Source: Holophagales bacterium UBA5704 (GTDB lineage: Bacteria > Acidobacteriota > Thermoanaerobaculia > Multivoradales > UBA5704). From it: DNA of 64,000 nt. The translations under genes and the position numbers were made by a program. How positions within the stretch are numbered: position 1 is the first letter of the stretch; every line of letters begins with the position of its first letter. Below the pieces are notes generated by a model. The model was not told the origin of the DNA, made no database searches, and saw only the letters and a list, made by a program, of their open reading frames with translations. This document shows, in pieces, positions 18,447-26,377 of this stretch. The stretch covers positions 91,522-155,521 of the forward strand of contig DIHE01000126.1 in assembly GCA_002420005.1 (NCBI GenBank), given 5' to 3'.

Positions 18447-21149
18447 ATGTCTATCATCACCAATGAAATGACCTTCGACTTCGACGGGCTGATCCAGCTC
18501 CTCGCCGGCCACCTCTATTCCGAGAAGAAGGTCTTCATCCGCGAGCTCATCCAGAACGCCCATGACGCCATCCAGCGCCGGGCGGTAAAGGACCCGTCAT
18601 TCAATCGAGAGCAGGGTCACATCGACATCCTGACCGACCTGACCGCCTCGCCTGCGCGCATCATCTTTCGCGACAACGGCCTCGGCATGAGCGTCGAGGA
18701 CCTGGAGGAGTTCCTCTCCACGATTGGGAAGTCCGGCACCAAGGCAGCCAGGGACGAAGCGCCGGAGGTGATCGGCCAGTTCGGCATCGGCTTCCTGTCC
18801 GGCTTCGTCGTCGGCGCGCGTGTCGAAGTTCGCACCCGCTCCTGGGAAGCGGCGCCGGATCAGGCCTGTCTGTGGGAGAACTCCGGGAACAAGGACTACA
18901 CCATCACGCCCTGCACGCTCGCCTACGTGGGGACCGAGGTTACCGTTCACCTTCGCTCCGCCGAAGATCGTGGCCTGTTGCACGAGGATGCAGTCAAGAA
19001 GGTCATCCGTACCTACGCGGACATGCTTCGCATTCCCATCCACCTGAACGACCCAGGGCACCACAGCGCCGCGATTAACACCATGGTGATGCCGTGGGAA
19101 CGCAATGGCATTTCCGAAACGGAGATGCGCTTCGACAGCATGATCTATCTGGAAAGAACGGTGCCCGACAGCGTTCTCGAGGTGATCCCGATTCGCATCA
19201 ATGATCCTGCTGCCGACGGCAAATCCACCCTTCATGCGGAGGGTCTGCTCTACATTACCCGCACTCGCTTGATCGCGACGGATGCCCCCCGCACCGTGCG
19301 GGTTTTCCTTAAGCGCATGTTCCTGTGCGAGGAAGCCAAGGAGATTCTGCCGCCCTGGGCACGCTTCATCAATGGCATCATCAATACGCGCAGTCTTTCG
19401 CCCAACGCTGCCCGTGACAACTTCACCCGCGACGCCAGTTTTACATCTCTACGTGATCGCCTCGGCGACCTCATCGTGGACCACTTCGAGCATCTGCGGG
19501 AAAAGGAACCCCAGCGCCTCTCAGAGATCCTTGCATATCACGACCTTGGCATCAAAGCCGCCTGCCACTACTACGACCCGTTCTTCGACAAGTTCGCCCA
19601 TCTCCTGGAATGGCGGATCAATGCCAAGTCTGCCGCCGCCCGTGACCGCAACCGGCCGAGCGGTCGCCGTGTCCTCAGCGCCGATATTGGGGCCAATTAC
19701 ACTTGGGCGACTCTGCCGGAGATCCTTGCCGCCCTCCCCTCCCCGGAAGGCGGCGGTGCCAAGCGCTTCCCCTGCTTCACCACCAGCAGCTCCGCCAACC
19801 AGTTCTTCGAGATGGCCGATGCCGCCGGAACCACCGTAGTGGACGCCAGTTACTATTTCGAGGCGGAGCTGCTCAAAACCTGGGCCGAACGGCGCAAAGC
19901 GGTGCTCTCTCTCGTCTATGTAGACCGCGAGGACGACCCCGCGGTCTTCCGCGAGATCGATCCCGCCCAGGACCGCGCCGTCCGTGCCCTCGCCCAACAG
20001 ATGTCTCACTACCTCCGGCCTGGTGGCACCGGTCGCCTGCGTGTCGAACCGCGGCGTTTCCAGCCGGAGTCCCTGCCCGCCGTGCTCAAGAGCAGCGAGG
20101 TCGCCCAGGGCAGCAGGAAGGCCCGTAGCATCCTCAGCGATCCGAATAGCCCATCTGATCTTCGCGCAATGGCGGAGGAGATGCTCCTCCTCAGCCGAAA
20201 TGCCGACATGCGGATGAGTATCAATGCGGCCAATCCTCTCATCCGCACCCTCGCCAGCCTCGCCGAGATCAATCCCGAGGACGACGACCTGCTCCACCTC
20301 ATGCAATGTGTTTATAACGATGCCATCCTCTACAACCAGGAGCTCATGACCCCGCGCAATGCGCAGATTTTTCACGAGCAGTTCCAGCGGCTCATGAACA
20401 AGTCCCTCCAGTTCCTGGTGGAAAAGGGCGACCTCGCCCGCGAACGCGCAGAGCTGGACAAACAACGCCGCCAGACGGAGACCAAACGGAAGCGTGAGCG
20501 GAAGCATCTCACCGCCTTCCTGATGACTCCCTTCGCCAAGGAGTTCGACACTGCCCGCGAAGCCGTCCGCCTCGCGGTCGAAGACCGCCTCGGCTGCGAG
20601 CTGCGCACAGCCGATCAGAAGACCTTCGAGGACCTTATCCGTGGCAACGTCGAGGCGCACCTCGACGATGCAGACTTTTTTATTGCCGATGTCACCGGAG
20701 CCAATCCCAACGTCATGATGGAATTGGGAGCCGCCCTGTACGGCCGCGGCCATCAGCCAAGCCTTCTCATCGCCCGCGTCGCGAAGAGCGGCGACAAGCC
20801 GGAGCTCCCTGCGGATCTCGCCGGGCACATTACCGGCGGCCTCTACGTCGCGAGCCAGAGCGAGGTGGAGATTGCTGATTTGCTGGAGGAAGGCTTCCGC
20901 AAGCACGAGCGGCTGGGCATTCTGCTCAAGCGCGAAGGCCGCGAGGACTACATCTCGCCGCAAACCCTTCGTGCCTGGACGAGGGACATCCTCATTTCGA
21001 AGACCCTCTACGAACGGCTCAGCGACGCTTATCCCACTGTGAGCGCCTGGAGGAAGGTCAATGAGAAACAACTGGAGATCCAACTGATCGGAGAAGCTGA
21101 TCTCGCCTCCGTGGTGCTGAGGCGCATCAAGGAAAACCTTCCCGGCTGA
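18447..21149 (+). CDS. HSP90-like ATPase fused to a TIR/nucleoside-deoxyribosyltransferase-like effector domain
   Basis: A 900-residue fusion. The N-terminal GHKL ATPase domain follows HSP90: ELIQNAHDA (33-41), DNGLGM (76-81), STIGKSGT, and GQFGIGF (110-116). The next ~170 residues resemble the HSP90 middle domain (FINGIINTRSLSPNAARD). A long unassigned region and a charged coiled coil (about 655-690) lead to a Rossmann-like domain from about 690 with MTPF and IADVTGANPNVMMELG (746-761), the pattern of TIR-like and nucleoside 2-deoxyribosyltransferase-like effectors, where the Glu is the likely catalytic residue. About 100 more residues follow. HtpG has no such tail. This looks like an ATPase sensor coupled to a nucleotide- or NAD-degrading effector, as in abortive-infection defence. 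The ATG at 18447 is preferred over 18435 by homology. Codon use is less GC-rich than neighbours, suggesting transfer. Confidence 0.8.
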   Translation: MSIITNEMTFDFDGLIQLLAGHLYSEKKVFIRELIQNAHDAIQRRAVKDPSFNREQGHIDILTDLTASPARIIFRDNGLGMSVEDLEEFLSTIGKSGTKAARDEAPEVIGQFGIGFLSGFVVGARVEVRTRSWEAAPDQACLWENSGNKDYTITPCTLAYVGTEVTVHLRSAEDRGLLHEDAVKKVIRTYADMLRIPIHLNDPGHHSAAINTMVMPWERNGISETEMRFDSMIYLERTVPDSVLEVIPIRINDPAADGKSTLHAEGLLYITRTRLIATDAPRTVRVFLKRMFLCEEAKEILPPWARFINGIINTRSLSPNAARDNFTRDASFTSLRDRLGDLIVDHFEHLREKEPQRLSEILAYHDLGIKAACHYYDPFFDKFAHLLEWRINAKSAAARDRNRPSGRRVLSADIGANYTWATLPEILAALPSPEGGGAKRFPCFTTSSSANQFFEMADAAGTTVVDASYYFEAELLKTWAERRKAVLSLVYVDREDDPAVFREIDPAQDRAVRALAQQMSHYLRPGGTGRLRVEPRRFQPESLPAVLKSSEVAQGSRKARSILSDPNSPSDLRAMAEEMLLLSRNADMRMSINAANPLIRTLASLAEINPEDDDLLHLMQCVYNDAILYNQELMTPRNAQIFHEQFQRLMNKSLQFLVEKGDLARERAELDKQRRQTETKRKRERKHLTAFLMTPFAKEFDTAREAVRLAVEDRLGCELRTADQKTFEDLIRGNVEAHLDDADFFIADVTGANPNVMMELGAALYGRGHQPSLLIARVAKSGDKPELPADLAGHITGGLYVASQSEVEIADLLEEGFRKHERLGILLKREGREDYISPQTLRAWTRDILISKTLYERLSDAYPTVSAWRKVNEKQLEIQLIGEADLASVVLRRIKENLPG

Positions 21150-21166
21150 CCTTCCCTGTAGTCCTC

Positions 21167-22297
21167 ATGGCCTACCACGACGAACTTTTTAAGCAAGGTC
21201 GGCAAGCCGGCTTGGCTGATCGCGTGGCTGAAGCGGCGCTGCTCTACCGCAGTGCCGCTTCAGCCGCCCTTGAAGTCGGCGACCGTACCGCATGGTTCAA
21301 GTGCATGGTGCGGGCAGCATCTGCCACAGGCGACAAAGGCGACATACGAGCCAGCCTCGCCCTGCTTCTAGAAGCTCGCGAGTCGGAGCCGGAGGATGCC
21401 CCGCAGTTCGAGGCATGGTCGGCTCGGAGAGAAATTTTTTTCATCACACAGTCGATCCGCCCAGAACGATCTCGGCTGAAACAACTCCTCGCCGACCTCC
21501 GGTTTTACGCCACAACCCACAGTGCTCGGGCAGCCGAACTTCTCTTACTCGAAGGGAGTCTGAATTCCTTTTGCGGAGACTGGCGTACCGCCCTCGCCTG
21601 TTTCGAGACCGCATGGCAGGCCAAAGATGGACACGACCTCAAAGCGTACAACGCTTACATTGCCGCCTCGCACTGCCTGCGACTCGGCCAGCCTTCCGCC
21701 TGCCGGGATTGGATTTTCGCGCTTGACCAATGCGAGGATAAATCGGTTCCCCGCTGGAGCGCTGAGAGCACCCTCCTTCTCGCCCGCGCCGAGGGCCAAC
21801 CTTTCGCTACCCTCCTATCAAATCTGCGCACTTACACTGACCGCGCAGCCGGTGTCCAGCGCGCCGATACCGCCGACATTGTACGTGAGCTGGTCGCCCG
21901 CACCCACCTTCTCGATCCCAATGCGGGCGACCCTGCTGCCGACTTTCACCCAAGCCGCTCCGAGCTCCGGCAGGCACCCAGAAACCGGCAGGTTGTCCAC
22001 AGCCGCTACGACGCCCACTTGCTCCACCTCGACTACCGGCTCGCCTGCCTCCGCTACGTCGCCAGCGTTCCGGCCGTGGATGATTTTTATTACTATCAAC
22101 CCCAGCAAGTGCCGGCCAGCCTCGTACCAACAGACCTCGCTCAGTTTCAACGCCGGCTCCACAAAGCCCGTGCCGCTGTCGCCAGCACCCTCCGCTACGC
22201 CCGCCACCTCGATACCCTCCTCGAATGCGACTACCGCCAACGTGAGGTCCAGGCCCGTAGCGAGCGGATTGAGGAGATCGCGCGGGCAGTCGGTTGA
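21167..22297 (+). CDS. Helical-repeat (TPR-like) partner of the HSP90-TIR-like protein
   Basis: A 376-residue, almost entirely alpha-helical protein with degenerate TPR-like pairs (for example around residues 5-40, 125-160 and 165-200) and a helical C-terminal tail containing an arginine-rich segment. It has no signal peptide, membrane segment or recognisable enzyme motif. It starts 17 bases after the HSP90-like gene and shares its lower GC content, so the two form an operon. TPR proteins are classic HSP90 partners through the C-terminal MEEVD in eukaryotes; no such tail is seen here, so any interaction would differ. It may be the specificity or regulatory subunit. I do not recognise the exact family. 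Confidence 0.7.
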   Translation: MAYHDELFKQGRQAGLADRVAEAALLYRSAASAALEVGDRTAWFKCMVRAASATGDKGDIRASLALLLEARESEPEDAPQFEAWSARREIFFITQSIRPERSRLKQLLADLRFYATTHSARAAELLLLEGSLNSFCGDWRTALACFETAWQAKDGHDLKAYNAYIAASHCLRLGQPSACRDWIFALDQCEDKSVPRWSAESTLLLARAEGQPFATLLSNLRTYTDRAAGVQRADTADIVRELVARTHLLDPNAGDPAADFHPSRSELRQAPRNRQVVHSRYDAHLLHLDYRLACLRYVASVPAVDDFYYYQPQQVPASLVPTDLAQFQRRLHKARAAVASTLRYARHLDTLLECDYRQREVQARSERIEEIARAVG

Positions 22298-22385
22298 TCC
22301 GCCTCGACCAGTAGTTTCGACCAGTGGTTGGGGTAAGCAGCGTACGCAGCACAGTTGTTCGGCATTCCGCAGCCGCGCGTCTCCG

Positions 22386-22521
22386 ATGCTCAAGAACTAC
22401 AAGCTCAGCCGCTTCTCCTCCGAGCGCCCTCCTGGTGGACCGCGATGTCGAGATCGTCATCCGGCCCAAGGCCAAAGGGCACGCCGCGCGCGTCGTCTCT
22501 GTGTCGGTTGCTTTACCTTGA
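22386..22521 (+). pseudogene. Frameshifted remnant of a small gene between the defence pair and the toxin gene
   Basis: One frame from ATG 22386 reads MLKNYKLSRFSSERP. A second frame from about 22430 reads ALLVDRDVEIVIRPKAKG and continues to a TGA at 22519-22521. Joined by one frameshift they would make a ~45-residue protein with the strand-rich look of a small DNA-binding or antitoxin-like protein, but I cannot name the family. The remaining bases of the 22298-22554 gap hold a 9-base direct repeat (TCGACCAGT at 22304 and 22317) and the toxin promoter. Confidence 0.3.
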
Positions 22522-22547
22522 CGCAGCATACGGCAAGGCCGTAGAGT
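22518..22547 (+). promoter_or_regulatory. Promoter of the higBA-like operon with embedded inverted repeat
   Basis: TTGACG (22518-22523) and TAGAGT (22542-22547) are separated by 18 bases. The inverted repeat ACGGC-AAG-GCCGT (22530-22542) lies between the two hexamers, an ideal site for antitoxin autorepression. The -10 ends seven bases before the GTG start at 22555 and no Shine-Dalgarno is present, so the mRNA is probably leaderless. Confidence 0.5.
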
Positions 22548-22554
22548 CTGACCT

Positions 22555-22869
22555 GTGTACACGGTCGTTGAGACACCTCTCTTCCAGCGGCTCGCCGACG
22601 ACCACTGGTCGGACGAGGAGCGGAGCGCCTTCGTGGCATTCATCGCGGCCCATCCTGAGGCCGGCGAGGTGGTCCCGGGCTCAGGAGGGGTGCGCAAGGT
22701 TCGCTGGGGCCTCGGCGGGCGTGGTAAACGCGGCGGCGTGCGCGTGATCTACTTCAACCGGCTGACGGCGGGTGAGATCTGGCTTCTCGTCTTGTACGCG
22801 AAGTCGGAGGCCGGGAACATCCCGGCTCACGTCTTGCGGCAGATCAAGGAGGACATTGAGCATGGCTAA
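22555..22869 (+). CDS. RelE/HigB-family toxin
   Basis: A 104-residue protein of the RelE/ParE fold, HigB-2 type. Recognisable elements are FVAFIAAHPEAGEVVPGSGGVRK near the middle, KRGGVRVIYF and WLLVLYAKSE, the central strands of RelE-like mRNA interferases, which cleave mRNA at the ribosome. Toxin-first order with an XRE-type antitoxin downstream is characteristic of higBA. The GTG start at 22555 is supported by the promoter geometry and by homology from the first residues. The 3' end overlaps the antitoxin ATG by eight bases. Confidence 0.85.
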   Translation: MYTVVETPLFQRLADDHWSDEERSAFVAFIAAHPEAGEVVPGSGGVRKVRWGLGGRGKRGGVRVIYFNRLTAGEIWLLVLYAKSEAGNIPAHVLRQIKEDIEHG

Positions 22870-23170
22870 GGTTTCCGGGAAATCCAGGCTCGCCACCTCC
22901 GGCGAGGAGTTGGGCGAGCAGCTTCTGCAAGCGGTGCGGGAGATGAAGGCCGGATTGCGCGGCCGTGTGCATACGCCGGAAAGGTCCAGCCTCGTCGAGG
23001 CCCGGCTGAGGACGGGACTCTCGCAGGCCTCGTTCGCGGTTCTGATGGGGGTTTCCGTGCGCACGCTGCAAGACTGGGAGCAAGGCCGCCGAGAGCCTTC
23101 CGGCGCGGCGAAGACTCTCATCAAGGTGGCGACCCGGCATCCGGAGGTTCTGCAAGAGCTCGCGCTGTAA
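22862..23170 (+). CDS. XRE-family HigA-type antitoxin
   Basis: A 102-residue protein. The N-terminal 45 residues, with AMKAGLRGR-like basic character, would bind and neutralise the toxin, and an HTH occupies about residues 45-90 (LVEARLRTGLSQASFAVLMG followed by VSVRTLQDWEQGRREPSG). Antitoxins of this group repress their own operon; the inverted repeat at 22530-22542 is the likely target. The ATG overlaps the toxin's end, ensuring co-translation. It marks the right end of the accessory island, since the next gene is convergent and has typical host GC content. Confidence 0.86.
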   Translation: MAKVSGKSRLATSGEELGEQLLQAVREMKAGLRGRVHTPERSSLVEARLRTGLSQASFAVLMGVSVRTLQDWEQGRREPSGAAKTLIKVATRHPEVLQELAL

Positions 23171-23308
23171 GATCTCCGGCGGCTCCTCGGTTCGATCCGC
23201 TCGTCAGGTCGGCGCGGGCCTCAGGCGTCCGCACGGCCAGGCACGACGTGAGTCTGGTCCATGAGCGGCTGCGAGCTGCGCGAGAGGGCGCCCTCGGACC
23301 CGCCGCCC

Positions 23309-23815
23309 CTAGTCCACCTCGGCCTTGATCGACAGCGCCAGAAGCGAGCCGTCGGCCTGGCGGGTTCCGCGGCCTTCGGCGCGGGTGGGACGGCCGGCGG
23401 CCACGGAGCGGGCGATCTGGGCGAGGGAGTGGAGGTCGCCGCGCGCCTCCCACCGGGTCTGGGCGTTGACCACGATCCGGGTGCCACCGGCGAGGGTCAG
23501 GGAGCTCTGGCCGGCGGTGGTCACGGCTCCTTCGAACTCTTTGCCGGCCCGCGGCGCCTTGCCGCCTCCCTTCCCCCCCTTGCCTCCTTTGCCCCCTTTG
23601 CCACCACGGTTGTCGCCGCCGTTGTCGTCGTTGCCCCGGGTCTGGTTGTCGTCGGTGAGAGCGGCTGTCGAGCTGGCGGTGGTCGAGAAGGCCGGGGCGT
23701 CGTCGGTGAACGCGGGTTCCGTGGGGCTGGAGCCCTGCGAGCAGCCGATGGTGCCGAGCGCGAGGGTGGAGAGGGAGAGCAAAGCGATAAGCTGGAGGGA
23801 GCGATGGCGGTTCAT
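23309..23815 (-). CDS. DUF5666-type lipoprotein with a Gly-Gly-Lys repeat linker
   Basis: A 168-residue lipoprotein. Signal peptide residues 1-25 with a lipobox-like LGTIGC, Cys25 being the predicted lipidation site. A disordered linker follows and contains four GGK units (about residues 73-86), then a beta-rich domain of about 75 residues with the pattern LTLAGGTRIVVNAQTRWEARG, matching the small OB-like DUF5666 domain common in exported acidobacterial proteins. Function unknown. The ribosome-binding site AAGGAG precedes the ATG. Its start overlaps the start of the divergent CHAT gene by 12 bases if the longer CHAT start is used. Confidence 0.75.
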   Translation of the reverse strand: MNRHRSLQLIALLSLSTLALGTIGCSQGSSPTEPAFTDDAPAFSTTASSTAALTDDNQTRGNDDNGGDNRGGKGGKGGKGGKGGGKAPRAGKEFEGAVTTAGQSSLTLAGGTRIVVNAQTRWEARGDLHSLAQIARSVAAGRPTRAEGRGTRQADGSLLALSIKAEVD

Positions 23816-26377
23816 GGTATCTCCTTGTGGTTTGGTCGAGTTCTGTTCCGTCTGTTGAGACAGGCGAAGGCCGCCGGTGGAACAAACTTCTTTTGCGGTC
23901 TTCTGGTGCTGGCTCTGGTGGCCTCTCCTGTCGCCGGGCAGACGCTCGACCAAGCCGTTGCGCTGCACCAGGCGGGGCGCCTGCGCGAGGCGCTCCAGGC
24001 CTACCGGCGGATCGCCTCCGCCCACGCAGGTCAGGAGCCGGGGCTGGCCGCGGCGGCGCTCAACAACGCCTGCGTGCTGCAGCAGGACCAGGGCGCCCTG
24101 CGCGCCGCGCTGCCGGACTGCGAGGAGGCGCTGCGCTTGCGCCGGATCGAAGGAGACCCCTTGTCGATCGCCGAGACGGTGAACAACCTGGGGCTGATCC
24201 TGGAGACCCTGGGCCGCACCGGCGAGGCGGAGCGCCACTACCGCGAGGCGCTGGCGATCAACCGCAAGCTCGGCGAAGCCGAATCGGTGGCGATGAACCT
24301 GGGCAACCTCACCGCGATCGCGGTCCAGAAGGGCCGCTATTCCGAGGCCATGCGCCTCTCCACCGAGGCCGCCACGGTGGCCGCCCGCCATCCGGATGCG
24401 CCCTGGGCCGAGGAGCAAGGGCAGATCGCGCGGATCAACCAGAGCGTCGTGCTGCGCAAGGTGGGCGCCTACCGGGAGGCGCTCGATCTCTCTCGGGATC
24501 TCCTGAAAAGCAACCGGCTGGACCCGCGGCGGCGTGCCGCACTGCTGGTGAATACCGGCGTCTTCTATCGCAACCTGGGAGATCCGGTGAGCGCGGTGGA
24601 GAGCTTCCGCGCCGCCATCGCGAGCTATCGCGCGCTGGGGGACACCGCGGGGCTGTCCAACGCCTGGCTCAACCTCGGGATCGCCCTGCATCTGAATCTG
24701 GCCCGCCCGCGCGAGGCCGAGGCCGCCTACCGGGAGGCGCTCCGTCTCGCCGAAGCGGACGGCAATCAGATCGAGGCGGTCGAGGATCTGTTCTATCTCG
24801 GCCGCCTCCTCCTGGCGCAGGGCCGGCTGGACGAGGCGGAGGCGGCCTTCCGGCGCTGCCTGGACGGGGCGACGCAGAGCGGCTCGGTCGATGGGCGGTG
24901 GTCGGCCCGCGAGGGGCTGGGGCGGATCGCCGCGGCGCGCGGGGACCTGCCGGGCGCCCTGGCGCACCTCCTCGGTGCCCTGGACGAGATCGAGCGGGTA
25001 CGCGCCGGCCTCGACCGCAGCGGCTGGCGGGCCGGCTATTTCGGCGACAAGCGCTCCGTTTATGCCGCGACGGTGGACGTGCTATGGCGGCTCGCCCGGC
25101 TCCGGCCGCGGGAAGGCTTCGCCGGCCGCGCCCTGGAGGTGGTGCAGCGCGCCAAGGCGCGCGACCTGCTCGATGCCCTGGGACCCGGGGGCGCTGCGTT
25201 GACCCCGGCCACCGCCGCCGCGATCACCGCCCGGGCCGACGGCACCCTGCTCGAATATTTCCTGAGTGAGGACCGCCTCTATCTCTGGACGATCCGTCGC
25301 GGTGCGCTGCAGATGGCGGACCTCGGCCCCAAGACCCCCGTGGCGGCGGACGTTCTGCGGGTGCACCGGGCGCTCGCCGGGGGGACCGAGCCGGACGCGG
25401 CGGCGGTCACGCGGCTCTCCCGCACGCTCCTCGGGCCGGCCGGTCCTCTGGGTGCGAAGGGGGAGACGCTCCGCATCGCGCCCGACGGGCTGCTGCACTA
25501 TCTCCCGTTCGAGATCCTCGCGGCGCCCGCGGCCGACGGCGCGCCCCTGGTCGAGCGCCACGCCATCTCCTACCTGCCGAGTGCCTCCCTGCGGGGGGCC
25601 GGTGACGCCACCGCCTCCCCCACCCTCCGCCTCGCCGGCTTCGGCGCCCCGCTTCCCTCGCGCCCGACCGCCGGGGCAACCCTTGTGGTGGCCCAACCCC
25701 TACCGGCCGCCGAGCGGGAGCTCACCGCCATCGGGAGCCTCCTGGGCGGATCGAGCGAGCGGCACCTGGGCGCACAAGCGACTGAGCGGGCCTTCCGCCA
25801 GGTGTTCGCCCGGGGCGCCCGGGTGGTGCACTTCGCCACCCACACCGTGGTGGAAGAACGGCCGGGCGGTGGCGCCTCCATCCTCCTCACCGCAGCGGGC
25901 GGAGACGACGGCCTCCTGCAACCGCGGGAGATTGCCGGCCTCACCGGCTCGTGTGACCTGGTGGTGCTCGCGGCCTGCAGCACGTCCCTCGGAGCGGGGG
26001 AGGAAGGAGGAGCCCTGGTCTCCCTCACCGGCTCCTTCCTCGCCGCCGGAGCCCCCGCCGTCGTGGCCACCCTCTGGGACGTGGGCGATGCCGCGACCGC
26101 CGTCTTCATGGAGCAGCTCTACGCCCAGCTCGGCCGCGGCCTTCCTCCGGACGAAGCCCTGCGCCGGGCGAAGCTGCGCCTGCGCGCCGATCCGCGCTGG
26201 AACCGGCCTGGCCTCTGGTCGGGCTATGTCCTGGTGGGAGAGGCGCCGCCGGTGGCGCCGCGCCGGGAGCTGCGGCTGGCCCTGATCTGGGGAGGCGCGG
26301 CGGGGCTCCTGCTGCTCGGCCTCGCCGCGCGCCGCCTCACTCGAAGACGATCGCGCCGTTCTCCATCGCCAGCTTGA
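23804..26377 (+). CDS. Exported TPR-CHAT protease
   Basis: An 857-residue protein. A hydrophobic N-terminal segment (about residues 32-46, FCGLLVLALVASPVAG) suggests export. Around ten TPR units occupy about 48-400, followed by a helical linker and a C-terminal CHAT domain (about 490-825). The caspase-like dyad is visible as HFATHT (His680) and LAACST (Cys725). A hydrophobic segment (about 826-850) and a basic tail end the protein. CHAT proteases cleave partner proteins after a signal relayed by the repeat region. The ATG at 23804 has GGAGG five bases upstream; TTG codons at 23825 or 23855 are alternatives. The 3' end overlaps the convergent gene by 41 bases. No obvious cleavage target is adjacent, so its role is open. 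Confidence 0.85.
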   Translation: MAVHGISLWFGRVLFRLLRQAKAAGGTNFFCGLLVLALVASPVAGQTLDQAVALHQAGRLREALQAYRRIASAHAGQEPGLAAAALNNACVLQQDQGALRAALPDCEEALRLRRIEGDPLSIAETVNNLGLILETLGRTGEAERHYREALAINRKLGEAESVAMNLGNLTAIAVQKGRYSEAMRLSTEAATVAARHPDAPWAEEQGQIARINQSVVLRKVGAYREALDLSRDLLKSNRLDPRRRAALLVNTGVFYRNLGDPVSAVESFRAAIASYRALGDTAGLSNAWLNLGIALHLNLARPREAEAAYREALRLAEADGNQIEAVEDLFYLGRLLLAQGRLDEAEAAFRRCLDGATQSGSVDGRWSAREGLGRIAAARGDLPGALAHLLGALDEIERVRAGLDRSGWRAGYFGDKRSVYAATVDVLWRLARLRPREGFAGRALEVVQRAKARDLLDALGPGGAALTPATAAAITARADGTLLEYFLSEDRLYLWTIRRGALQMADLGPKTPVAADVLRVHRALAGGTEPDAAAVTRLSRTLLGPAGPLGAKGETLRIAPDGLLHYLPFEILAAPAADGAPLVERHAISYLPSASLRGAGDATASPTLRLAGFGAPLPSRPTAGATLVVAQPLPAAERELTAIGSLLGGSSERHLGAQATERAFRQVFARGARVVHFATHTVVEERPGGGASILLTAAGGDDGLLQPREIAGLTGSCDLVVLAACSTSLGAGEEGGALVSLTGSFLAAGAPAVVATLWDVGDAATAVFMEQLYAQLGRGLPPDEALRRAKLRLRADPRWNRPGLWSGYVLVGEAPPVAPRRELRLALIWGGAAGLLLLGLAARRLTRRRSRRSPSPA

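Noticed and set aside
23189..23198. GGTTCGATCC resembling a tRNA T-loop at the island's right side, a possible att site
   Set aside because: The flanking bases do not form a T-stem or acceptor stem, and no matching copy was seen at the left edge.
23560..23610. Short-period repeat in the DUF5666 lipoprotein gene, CRISPR-like at first sight
   Set aside because: It encodes the GGK repeat of the protein linker, the unit is nine bases, and there are no spacers.
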